Below, piece after piece: positions 1-9,702 of a stretch of DNA of 64,000 bases. The notes under the pieces were generated by a model. That model had not been told where the DNA came from and searched no databases. It saw nothing but the letters and a program-made list of their open reading frames with translations. Position numbers and translations under genes: made by a program. This DNA is from Canna indica (taxonomy: Eukaryota; Streptophyta; Magnoliopsida; Zingiberales; Cannaceae). Positions within the stretch are counted from its first letter, which is position 1. Each line of letters begins with the position of its first letter. Location: assembly GCA_034359265.1 (NCBI GenBank), contig CP136896.1, positions 18,321,501-18,385,500 on the forward strand. Direction: 5' to 3'.

Positions 1-474
1 CCACCTCAGTGCTGAGGCCTGCGTGGGAAGTCTCTAAGGCTTTAAATTGATCTTGATCCGCACGTGATATTGATGGATCAATGACGGAAGATGTGAAGGT
101 AGACGACCCCGCACCATGTGGCTGCAAGAACGTCAATGCGTGGGTCGTTGTGCCAATGCCATATACACGACTGTGGTCGACGCCGGTCACCTGCATCCAT
201 GCATCAACAATATCAAGCTAATGCTGTGCAGGATCACCTCCCCACTGGGTCACCAACACAGTATACGTGGCCTTTAAAGAAAATTAAGTCGATTAATTAA
301 ATTAATTATACATAATTGAACTAAGATAATTTTTTAGAAATATGAACTTAATTAAATATTAACTTACTAATATCGTCTTCGACCTCCTGCTGATGAACTG
401 ACCCCGACGAGGACCATGCTGATATCGATGTGTCTCATCGAAGACCCTCAGAGGATCAGCCGGGATGAGCATCC
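1..474 (-). pseudogene. CACTA second-gene (TNPA-like, Transposase_24) fragment
   Basis: Reading the minus strand, two coding stretches (474-368 and 271-1) are separated by a 96-nt intron with a GTAAGT donor at 367 and an AAAG acceptor at 272. The translation resembles the second gene of CACTA-B at 49580-50180: both have a VF-(D/E)-x-THR motif before the intron, and afterwards a YT...GG-x-P run followed by a segment ending in RVYG. In Transposase_24 (Ptta/En/Spm) proteins this region lies before a C-terminal coiled coil. An in-frame TAG at 218-220 breaks it, and the window edge removes the rest. It is diverged from CACTA-B, so it belongs to another CACTA family. The family call is by motif comparison only. 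Confidence 0.6.
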
Positions 475-812
475 CTTGCAATAAAATAAATATAATCAAC
501 CAGGATGACCCCTTTTTAGGGTGTGATAGTTCATTCTATTCCATTTCACTTCCCTCAATCCCCGATTTGATACCAACGATAGCACTCCTATGAACAGCTG
601 GGCCCGAAGCTCCCGCTCCAACCTAGCCATCATTATTTCGAATCGGGTCTTTTTGTTCATTCCGTTTCATTCCACTCACTTAAAAAAAACATTAAAGACT
701 CAATACTATGCCAGAGGAGCATAGAGAAGGCACCCTCGCCGCCTAAAGGGTGCTCGATGGGTTCAATAGGATGGTTGGTGCTTTAGGTATTTGGTACTCT
801 TTCGGAGGAGGG
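475..812. other. Unassigned spacer with a repeated TTCATTC/TTTCATTCC motif
   Basis: No coding potential is visible. Two similar pyrimidine-rich stretches (around 530-552 and 655-680) contain GTTCATTC and CATTTCACTTCC or CATTCCACTCAC. They may be remnants of a small transposon terminus, but no paired inverted end or target duplication was found. Confidence 0.35.
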
Positions 813-1651
813 TGTTGGCCTAAGGTCTTCAATCTTGGTCTTAATTTCAGTTTTGATGATAACAAACACAAAACTAATATTTTCATGGAGAAATACTTTC
901 AGGTTCCAAGTCGGTTAGCGCTCTACGTCCGCGATCGAAAATCTCGAAGAAATTTAAAACTAGGAAGGATGTTGATCGACACGCTCGGATTCGTCAAAAA
1001 GATTAGAGTTTAGGTTTAGGGTGTCTAGATCATTTGTATTAATCCTCATCAATGATGCAAAGACCCCTAAAGAACCAAACCCTTAGTCCGAAACTCGAAC
1101 CAAAGAAATAACTAAAAAGTACTGTTACTTTCTAGCGGGTTTTTGATCAACGTTCGATTGATGGTCCAATCGACTGATGATCGACTAGCGGTTGATAACG
1201 ACTCTTTTTAGAGTCGTTGTGTTGTCTCATCCGAGCCTCAGTTCCTTAGCTCTCTATAAATAAGCCTCCCTAGCTTTCCTTACACCTTCTAACTATTATT
1301 GAGCCATTATATGTGATCCTAAATCTTTGATTGAAGTGCCTTCAGAGTGAGAGCGGAGACTCTTCGGGTAAAAGGTCCTCATTGTAAGGGAAACGAGATG
1401 CTTAGTTTAGAAATTCTAAGTGAGATGCTTAGGTAGTGGAGTAGGCATTGGAGCCAAACCACTATAAATCTCATGTGTTAGCATTGTTTCTATTTGTGCT
1501 TGCTTATTTACCTTATTAAATTGCTTCCGCATTTAGTTTTTAATTTGTGAATTACCTAAGTAATCGAAGAAACAATTAAAATTGGATTTAGGCTAAAGTT
1601 ATAGCAAACATACTATTCAACCCTCATCTAGTGTAGGCCATTTTACTTACA
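813..1651 (+). repeat. Solo LTR of a SIRE-like copia element
   Basis: It begins TGTTGGCC and ends CTTACA, with the same architecture as the other copia LTRs here. A GATCGAC-rich patch (1140-1192) lies upstream of a TATAAATA box at 1255-1262, and the conserved block GGTAGTGGAGTAGGC...CCACTATAAAT lies at 1428-1469. No internal region follows. The flanking 5-mers are GAGGG (808-812) and GAAGG (1652-1656), a 4/5 match consistent with a decayed target duplication. LTR-LTR recombination that deleted the interior would explain the structure. Confidence 0.75.
1255..1262 (+). promoter_or_regulatory. TATA box of the solo LTR
   Basis: TATAAATA lies about 60 bp after the last GATCGAC-type motif, matching the arrangement in the other copia LTRs of the window. 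Confidence 0.6.
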
Positions 1652-3033
1652 GAAGGCTATTACTACAGTCACCAACCATCCATAGTGCATTTAGCACGAG
1701 TGACATATGATGCAAAGGCTTGTATTGAACTTGATGGATCTATTGAGTACTAGATTCAATTGCCATCAAGTTTTGCGCTTCTACTATCACCATCTCGGAA
1801 AGGCCTTGAGAACTAGGGCCTTTCCTCATACAACATGTGTTTCTTGCTTGACTCGGTCGAGGATACAACCCGACCTCAGACAATGCTTTAACCTATAAAT
1901 CGGATAATCCCCCCAAGCCCATGTGGGCAGTTGTAAATAGTTACTGACTCAGTCGAGGATAAAACCTTCCCTCAGACAACGGAAAGGAGGGACTTGGAAA
2001 GGTGGAATTTTCATATCATCTTTCCTCAAACAGTTGAATCAATCGGGGCTCTTACTCGATCTCAAAAATGGGATCATTGCCTCCCTCTGGTCGGGGGTGC
2101 ACATGTGGAACCCAAAAGTAAGGGAAAAAGGTTGACATGTTATAAGATGGCTTGAAATAGCTCGATTTGCTTAGAGGAAATTGAGCTAGAAGGACTTGAC
2201 ATCAGAAATGACATAAAATGATACTTGAAATTAATCTCTCCAATTAGTTGAAAATCTTGAGATCGACATTCGGGGAAATCCATGAATGCACCAACTTTAA
2301 GTGAAGTAGCATGTGATAACAGTACCTTGTTGATTAGCGTGCAAAAAGTTCTTTTGTGTATTTGTAGCAGGAATCCCAGGTTCATGGGGTCGTCAGGGGA
2401 GGTAACCAAAGATTCCCTTGCACTACAAAGACTAAGCCCACACGTTTCTTGTCTAGAAGGTAACACTTGCCTAAAAGGAAGGTATCGTCATTTGGAGTTG
2501 CAGTCACAGAAAAGCACATACCTTATGGTCCGATAATCGTTACTGATCCTGAAAAGACAATTGGATCGAGATTACAAGAACCAAGGTTTTAGGGATTTTA
2601 ATCAATCCTGAATCAGGGCAAATTGGAACCGTTAATTTTTTGTATTTTTTAAGTAGTGAAAGGTTCTTCAATTTATATCTAAATTGTTGTCTTTCCTTAA
2701 TGGCATAACAAAATCCAATTTTTTTAATGGCTAATTGGTATCCTGAGACTAACTTAGAACCAGATTTAAACAAAAATAAAGAGGGTGTGAAGGAGGCTCC
2801 CCTAACCTTCACACCACTTCTTCAAATATTTAGAAACTTACACACTCCACTGGAGGGCTTGGCTTACCAATTATAGGGGATAGAAGAGGGGATGGAAGAG
2901 AACTGGTAGAGGAACATAGCATGCTAAATTCAAACTAATTCAAAGTAAAAAAAGTTAATGTACTTTTAAAGGATGTAGAATCTATAAAAATATAGATTGG
3001 TCTAAGTACCTCGGCCATAATAACATGTCATCT
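1652..3033. other. Intergenic sequence, no gene recognised
   Basis: Only short frames occur on either strand. One degenerate direct repeat is visible: GACTC(G/A)GTCGAGGATA followed by AAACC or CAACC and then CTCAGACAA, near 1850-1882 and 1945-1978. This could be an old retrotransposon remnant; it is not assignable from sequence alone. Confidence 0.4.
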
Positions 3034-3440
3034 CACTACTAGAATATTAGCTATCAGCCACGGGGCTCACCGATGGCCGCCTGGGCCATCTGAACCATTC
3101 ACGGCTTTCCGACGGCCACAGGTGCCGTGGCTGATGTAATCAAATCATCCGCGGCTCGTATACGGCCGCCCAAGGCCATCGCTTATAGGTGATGGCGCAC
3201 ACGAGGCACAAAATGTAATAACCGAGCAACGACGACTTAACGGGGGCCAAAGGGCCGTCAGTGATATAAGTAAGTAATTAGCCACGGCCAGAAGCGGCCA
3301 TTGCTTATTAATGATGGCACAAACACTGCGCGAAAATAAAAAACACGTCAACAACTGCTGAGAGAGGGCTATGCGACCGTCATTGATACTATTATTAGTT
3401 ATCCACGATTTACCGACGACTGATGGACCGTCGGTGATAA
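3034..3440 (+). repeat. CACTA-A terminal and subterminal repeats
   Basis: The CACTACTAGAAT terminus is followed by many direct and inverted copies of a short GC-rich motif (AGCCACGG, GCCGTGGCTGATG, GACGGCC). Such subterminal arrays are where CACTA TNPA-type proteins bind in En/Spm. The same motif family occurs at both ends of CACTA-B. Confidence 0.8.
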
Positions 3441-3450
3441 ATCTTTTTAT

Positions 3451-3682
3451 TTGCGTTCGCGCCCAACCATTCCTCCTTCGCCGCTCTCTTCTCTCTCCGC
3501 TGCCGACCGTGTTGTCGTCGCTATCACCGATCTTTTCCTGGCACTGACTTCACACCGTCGACGTCACCTTCTCGCCGCCGAGCCGCCGTCTACGGAGACG
3601 CCGCCCTCGCCCTCACCCTCGCCGCCGCCGCCCCCTGTCCTCGATCACCGCCTGATCCCTCTCCCCTCTCTGCCGCCATCCA
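3451..3682 (+). other. GC-rich leader exon and leader-intron start of CACTA-A
   Basis: A C/T-rich stretch with many CCG triplets ends at a good donor (CAG|GTGAGT, intron from 3683). An acceptor TTTTTGACAG lies at 4551, just before the TNP2 ATG at 4555. This looks like a 5' untranslated exon plus a leader intron of about 870 nt. The proline/serine-rich translation of 3451-3687 is probably not a protein. The matching exon is missing in CACTA-B, where a gypsy fragment occupies that place. Confidence 0.5.
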
Positions 3683-4028
3683 GGTGAGTTCCTCCTCTCT
3701 CCCCTCTTCGGTCGGCGCCGACCATTTTTTTATAGATTAATTTATAATAAAATTAGTTAAGTTATTATTATATTAATTATTTGTTAATTAGATTTAATTA
3801 GTTTTGTTAATTACTATTAATTAGTCTTGTTAATTAAACCACAATTAGGGTTAATGCTATATTTAATTAGTTTTGTTAATTAGATTTAATTAGGGTTATT
3901 TGTTAATTAGATTTAATTAGTTTTTTTGTTAGATTAAATTTAGGCTAGTTTTAATGTTAGGGTTAGTTAATTAAGGGTAGAATAAATGTTAGGGTTAATT
4001 TTACCTGGGTGTAATTACAATTTTGAAA

Positions 4029-4107
4029 TCGTCCATGGTAGATTCGCGTCAGAATCATCCAATTTAAACTCGCGTGAAATCATCTGATGTGGACTTGCAT
4101 CGGCATC
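4029..4107 (+). repeat. Short minisatellite upstream of TNP2 (three units)
   Basis: Three degenerate copies of a 25-27-bp unit (TCGTCCA...TGGA/TTCGCG...GAA) lie in the leader intron. CACTA-B has about seven copies at the same place (44375-44561). Confidence 0.65.
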
Positions 4108-4554
4108 CACAAATTTAGAAAAAAATCAAGACGAGTTGATACCTTTCACGTATGCGTCATCGACAAGTCAAGTTTTAATTTTGCAAAATCTTAGATCCGT
4201 TTGGGGATTGTATGTTCGTGTAAACGAAATAAATAATCTTTTTATACGACGTACAACGCTTGAATTATCCATAATTGGATAATTTGGGAACATAGTTATT
4301 TATATTGCACTTAGTTTATTTCTTTTCGTCATTATTCATTTTCAAAATTTGGCTTATATCTCCCTTGTTCTCCGATACGCGCCCAGATGATATGCGTATT
4401 CGGAAAACTATTGGGAGATGCTGCCGAAATTTAGAATGAAGTTAATGACTAAAAGAAATTCTAAGTGCAATATAAATAACATGAATTCCGAATGGAATAG
4501 GACCATCCCACATAAAGACATTACCTAAAGATATTGCCAACTTTTTGACAGAAA

Positions 4555-6796
4555 ATGTCAGGCGATCGAAGTTGGATATATCGACGAATTCATCGTGTAG
4601 CTATAACAGATGAATTTTGAGTAGGCGTAACTAACTTCTTAAATTTCGCCTACTCGAATAAAAAATTCTTTAGTGGTGATAAAATCCGATGTCCGTGCCG
4701 GAAACGTTGAAACATAAGATTTTTTGATCGAAAAATTGTCACAATGCATATGTATACAAAAGGATTCACACCAAGATATTTTGTATGGAATTATCACGGG
4801 GAGTCACGTCACGTTGGGACGTCGATCGATCATGTTTGTCCAAACTCATCGTGAATCATCTACTGTGGTTGTTTCTTCTTCCAATCCACCTAATCCTTAT
4901 AGAACAATGATTCTGGATAGTCTTGACAAATAATTCTATTTAAATGATAATATTGAGTCAGTGATTGAGACGGTATAGCTACCAGATACTACGACAGTTA
5001 AAATAACTGAAGAATAACTTACGATACAGATTGAATTATCGAATAAGGAGACTGCAAAATTTTACGAGATGTTGAAAGCTATCGATGAACCGTTGTATGA
5101 GAATTGTCCCAAATATACGAGATTTTCGACAATGACGTAACTCCTGAACATCAAGTCCGATTGTAATATCAACGGGGTTATATTTGATTAGATTAAAAGC
5201 TTTATCAATGGTATGCTACCTCCAGATAACAAGTTTGAGCCAACTTTTTATAAGACAAAAAAGTTGATGAGGAAATTGGGGCTAAGGTACGAAAAAATAC
5301 ACGCGTGCCCAAATAATTGCATTTTATATTATAAAGAAAATGCACAGTTGAAGCAATGGTATGTGAACATCCTCGATACAAGGAGAAAAAATTGGTCCGA
5401 CAAAAAAATATCCCCTTTAAGGTGCTTCGGTAATTTTCACTGGTATCGAGGCTTCAAAGATTATTCATGTCGGAAAAGACTACCGCCTATATGAGTTGGC
5501 AAGCAAGAAGTCGTGATGATACAATAATGACTCATCCATCCGACAGTGAAACATAGAAATATTTGAATAGATGATATCCTTCATTTGCTAGGGATACTAG
5601 AAATATCAGGTTGAGATTATGCACAGATATTTTTAATCCGTTTGGTAATTTGGCAACTTCGTATTCAGTATGGCCAAAGCTGTTAACAGTTTATACTTTG
5701 CTGCCCTCAATGTGTATGAAAGATGAATTTATCTATCTTTCGATGATTATTCCGAGTTCTAGGGATCCTCGGATAGAAATATTGTGGACTGAGAGAGTTA
5801 TAACTTATGATTGTCACTGGAAGGAAAACTTCACTTTACGAGCTGCTATATTGTGGGCAATCAATGATTTCCTGGCCTACGACATGTTGTTTCGTTGGAG
5901 CACGCATGGGCGACTCTCTTGTCCGTATTGCATGGAACACTCAAAAGATTTCAGTATTGAGAACGGTCGAAAAAATTCCTTCTTTGATTGTCATCGCCGG
6001 TTCCTACCGTCTAACCATTAGTATCGAAGGAATTGTGACAAATTTACCAAGGGTAGAGTCGAAAGAGATGAGCCACCACCGATGTTGTCTGGTGAATATA
6101 TGTTACCACATATTGAATTGCTTCCAGTGATTACTTTTGGTCAGAATGTAAGAATTTCAAGCTTTGGTCAAACACATAACTAATTGAAAAAAGTATCTTT
6201 TGGGAATTTGCAGTATTGGAGTTCATTACTGATTCGACAAAATTTAGACGTCATGCACATTGAAAAAAATGTGTTTGATAATATTTTTAACACTGTGATG
6301 GATATTCTCGACAAAACTAAAAATAATGTGAAGGCCCGACATGATATGAAAATACTTTGTAAGAGGCCTGAGTTAGAGTTGCAAGAGATCAACGAACGAT
6401 TTCATAATCCAATAGCGTTGTATGTGTTAAATAAACAATAGATGAAAGATGTGTATCAATGGATTAAAGAACTCAGATTACCCTTATCTCAAAGTGTGAA
6501 CGTCAATGAATGCAAAATATCGGGGATGAAGAGCCACGATTGTTATGTATTCATGTAGAGATTGCTTCCGGTCTTGTTTCGAGATCATTTACATAATAAG
6601 ATTTTGGGTCCGTTGACAGAATTAAGTATGTTTTTCAAAAACATTTATTCAGATATCATTCGAGTCGAAGATATGTTAGTACTTGAAAATAATATTGTTG
6701 AAATCATATGCTAGCTGGATCAATTTTTCTCTCTTGCATTTTTTGACTTGATGGAGCATCTACCGATACACTTGACATATGAGGCACGAGTTGGTG
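4555..6796 (+). pseudogene. TNP2-like CACTA transposase, decayed and truncated (CACTA-A)
   Basis: The gene begins with ATG three bases after an AG acceptor. The N-terminal section matches the Transpos_assoc domain (PF13963): MSGDRSW, then a Cys cluster CPC-x-KC-like region with substitutions, then YTKGF..RYFVW. The Transposase_21 region (PF02992) follows, including FNPFGN at about 5634-5650 and LDVMHIEKNVFDNI at about 6244-6285. Numerous stops and frame changes break it throughout, many more than in CACTA-B. It ends abruptly at 6796 inside the region after Transposase_21, so the DUF4218/DUF4216-like C-terminus is absent. It was a nuclear DNA transposase of the CACTA superfamily and cannot be active. 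Confidence 0.85.
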
Positions 6797-7435
6797 ATGC
6801 CCATTATGGGGGAGGTGCTCTGCCCCATAGTTGGCGCCAAATGTGCTTGCTAAATGTCTAAGCGTGGCCGGGTGAAACCCACGGGCAAAGTCGTCTAGTT
6901 CGACTCGAGTTGGGTCGTGGCCCATTGCGAGGTTTGGTCCGATTGGGTCCTATAATTCTAGTCTAGTCTAGAACCATATTAAAAAGACTTAATTTTTATT
7001 TAATAAAAAATAATTAAAACATATCAAGGAAATGTTAGATATTTAATAAATAATAATATAAGTAACTGCGATGGTTGAACTAAATAATAAAATAATAAAG
7101 ACTTAAAAAATGTGCCAAATTTAAAAATATGTTTAATATATAATAAATAAATACAATTGTATTACAAAAGATAATAGAAACGAATGATATGTGAAATGCT
7201 ATATAAATATATAATTTATATCATAAAAATAGAAGTAAGAGATTAATAATAATAAATTGATATGTGAAAAAGTTAAAAAAGAAGAACGAACTGAAAAAAG
7301 AAATCACACGTATTGTTCAAAGCTCTTTACAGATTTCTATAGCATGCCTCTTTAAAAATATATATAGCATATAAAATTTATAATTTATCAAATAAAATTA
7401 AAAACTAAAAAGTAAGAAAATGAAATATTGACACA
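6797..7435 (-). repeat. LTR-T copy 1: minus-strand gypsy-type LTR with primer site
   Basis: The block is near-identical to 55112-55764. On the minus strand it reads as an LTR (7435 to about 6855) ending in ...ACA, followed by a primer-binding-like TTTGGCGCC site (about 6831-6843) and a few bases of leader. Homology between the copies stops exactly after TTGACACA on the right, giving TG...CA ends. Copy 1 has a 13-bp insertion next to the primer site. The body of the element is lost, and CACTA-A TNP2 abuts at 6796. Confidence 0.7.
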
Positions 7436-8597
7436 GTATATAATATATAGAAAAATAATTTATATGAAAAAATTTCTTTAGAAAACCTTGAATAGAGTTT
7501 TTTCAATAAAATTCAACTTTTTTTAGTGTAAAATCCAATTGAATGCTCTCACTTTGTTAGTTTCCCATGGAATCTATGTCTGATTCCATCAAAATAAACT
7601 TATAATCTATAAATAACTTATGTTCTATTTCCATTTGTGATTTTATATTTTTTCAACAAAATAAAACTTTATATAAAAAAAAAAAAGTTAATGAAAAAAC
7701 TGAAATATTAAATCAAATAAAAAAATAATTTTATTAACAATAACAGTATTAGCAAAAGATATTCATTTGTAAAATGTGAGCCAAACTAAATCAATAAATT
7801 AAGTTCAATCAAATTAAACAAAATAGGAATTTCAATAGATAATAAATAAAGCATAATAATCTCAAATTAATATATGGCAAATAATAAAAATATAAGCATA
7901 AGATATTGATTTGGTTTGGAGTTTTGATTTTTTTTTTTTTTTTTTAAAGTGACAACTGAAGTGAACTAAAGAAATTAATAAAAAATAAAATTTTAACAAA
8001 TTAAATAATAACAATTTTATTAGATAGTAAGAAATAAATAACCTTGCCATAGAACTTTAAGCATAAATAACATAGCTGAACTAAATAATATAATAGTACT
8101 TTTATTATAAATAACATAATAATATAAACAAATGAATAACAGAATAACGTTGCCATAGAACCAAAAAACATAATAACAAAGCATAAATAGCTTTGCCATA
8201 TAAATAACATAATAGTATAAACAATAGATATTAGTTAAGCTCGGATCGAGTATTCATTTTTTTTTTTTTAAAAAAAATACAATAGCAGAACTAAATAAAC
8301 AAATTAATAACAAAAAAAAAAAAATGCAGATGATAAATTAAATATGACAGAACCTTTAAGCATAATAATTACCCCAGATAGAAATCAGTTGTAGTTAAAA
8401 GGTAGGTAACCAGAACTGATTTATAATTGCACTCCGTAGTTGTAGCCAACTAATTAATTTCAGAGTGATTTCGAATTTCTAATTAATAAACAGAAACACT
8501 CTATAACAAGTGTAATCGCTTCACTGACCGAGTCTTAAACGGAGCAGAAACTAACTTCTATTTTTTCGCCAATTAATTATAAACAGAAACCTACCTG
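7436..8597. other. AT-rich intergenic sequence and RING gene upstream region
   Basis: Very A/T-rich with poly-A and poly-T runs (for example 7929-7945 and 8259-8270) and no supported coding frame on either strand. From about 8380 the composition becomes less skewed and leads into the RING-H2 gene, so its proximal promoter is probably here. Confidence 0.5.
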
Positions 8598-8604
8598 TAT
8601 ATAT
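8598..8604 (+). promoter_or_regulatory. Candidate TATA box of the RING-H2 gene
   Basis: TATATAT lies about 60 bp upstream of the first in-frame ATG (8660). The spacing suits a plant TATA box with a leader of about 30 nt. It is inferred from position only. Confidence 0.4.
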
Positions 8605-8659
8605 AATTCCCTCGACTCTAATCTTTCTCCTATTGCGAAGCAGAAGTGGGATTAGAGAC

Positions 8660-9418
8660 ATGCAGTCAACAATCTTGAACACGCCCAACTTCCAGTTACA
8701 TGTCCACGCCAACTTCGAATTAGTCGACACGAACATTCCAACGACAAGGCCTCCGATCCTGACTTTAAACTTTCTCCTCCCGCGGATTCCCAGATCCTTT
8801 GCGGGCAGTATTCACCAAGATTGGTGGCCCATCGGAGTGCACTCGTTCACCGCATCCTTTTGGCACATTCAGCAGCTCTACGGCGCCTGGGAGCAAGACA
8901 TGCGGGCGATTCTCCTTCAAATCTTCCGCCGTCATCCTCCTCCGGAAATCGACCTCCTCGCTCATTTGCTCTGCTCCTACAGCAGGGTTGCACTCATGCA
9001 CTTTCCGGTGCACTTCGGACGCGCCATGACCCTCGGTGCTGCCATCATCCCCCGTCCTGCTTTCATCCTTGGTCATCCGATGTTCTTGAGAGCGACGCAG
9101 ACGCAGGCCGCTGACGTTATTGATGATGTTATGTTGATGTCGTTAGATGATTATGAGATTGATCAGAATGTAGGCAGGAGGGGCACGCCGGCGGCCTCCG
9201 CAGCAGCTGCGATCATGAGCCTTGAAAGGATAATCTTTGACGAAGACGACGAAGCCGATGATGAGAAAAGTTCATGTGCCATATGCTTGGATGATTTCGA
9301 GCAAGGCGCGGAGCTCCACGTCTTGCCGTGTCGCCATCGGTTTCACGCCAAATGTGTAACAGAGTGGCTGGAGAGACGTCCAGTGTGCCCGCTGTGCAGG
9401 CGCGCTCTTCCCATTTAA
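8660..9418 (+). CDS. RING-H2 finger protein, probable E3 ubiquitin ligase
   Basis: This is an intact single-exon frame of 252 residues. The frame is open upstream of 8660 without an ATG, so the start is taken at 8660. The C-terminus carries a complete RING-H2 domain: C206-x2-C209-x14-C224-x1-H226-x2-H229-x2-C232-x10-C243-x2-C246. It also has the Trp of the CVTEWL segment (W236) and the PLCR motif typical of E2-binding RING-H2 domains. An acidic Asp/Glu run (about residues 193-202) precedes it, and an Ala-rich patch lies near residues 175-185. The N-terminal two thirds contain no domain I recognise and no clear membrane segment. The expected role is transferring ubiquitin from an E2 to an unknown substrate. 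It is the only intact host-type gene in the window and lies between transposon remnants. It could be a gene or a recent retrocopy; the lack of introns is common in plant RING-H2 genes. Confidence 0.85.
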   Translation: MQSTILNTPNFQLHVHANFELVDTNIPTTRPPILTLNFLLPRIPRSFAGSIHQDWWPIGVHSFTASFWHIQQLYGAWEQDMRAILLQIFRRHPPPEIDLLAHLLCSYSRVALMHFPVHFGRAMTLGAAIIPRPAFILGHPMFLRATQTQAADVIDDVMLMSLDDYEIDQNVGRRGTPAASAAAAIMSLERIIFDEDDEADDEKSSCAICLDDFEQGAELHVLPCRHRFHAKCVTEWLERRPVCPLCRRALPI

Positions 9419-9702
9419 TTAGATCAGATTATTTCTTGTTGAGATAAGTGGTGTAAATGTCGTCCAATGGAATCTTCAGTCTTGAATAGAAAATTATTTC
9501 TCTTTATTCTAAATAATCATCATTATCATCATTCTCGTTTCATCATTTGATATTTAATAACTGTATATATACACGTACTGCATGCCTCAGCCCGCAGATG
9601 ATCATGTTAACTGATTTAAATTCATCATTTCCGTGAATTGAACAGTGAACACTTTACTGTTTCCATAGATGGTAATTAATTAGGCCTTCAGCATATCACC
9701 CA
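9419..9702 (+). other. 3' flank of the RING-H2 gene
   Basis: A/T-rich sequence follows the TAA, with T-rich and AATAG/AAATAAT motifs at 9484-9515 that could serve 3' end formation. No other gene is visible. The duplicated block begins at about 9703. Confidence 0.4.

Larger units (their letters stand above)
3034..6796 (+). mobile_element. CACTA-A: CACTA transposon, 3'-truncated
   Basis: The element opens with a CACTA-type terminus (CACTACTAGAATATT) and subterminal GCCGTGG/CGACGG repeats. A GC-rich leader exon, a leader intron and a decayed TNP2 gene follow. It is clearly related to CACTA-B (40070-50943) across the terminus, the 4029-4107 minisatellite and TNP2. At 6796 the TNP2 similarity stops in mid-gene and a gypsy-type LTR fragment begins. 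The second gene and the 3' terminus are therefore missing and no target duplication can be tested. Confidence 0.85.

Noticed and set aside
750..1013. 87-residue open frame at the solo LTR start
   Set aside because: It straddles the LTR boundary and has no family resemblance; chance frame.
3451..3687. Pro/Ser-rich 78-residue frame
   Set aside because: Composition follows the C-rich CACTA leader; it is interrupted by a splice donor and has no start context or homologue.
8765..9076. 103-residue antisense frame within the RING gene
   Set aside because: Shadow of the GC-rich coding strand; the RING frame is fully explained.
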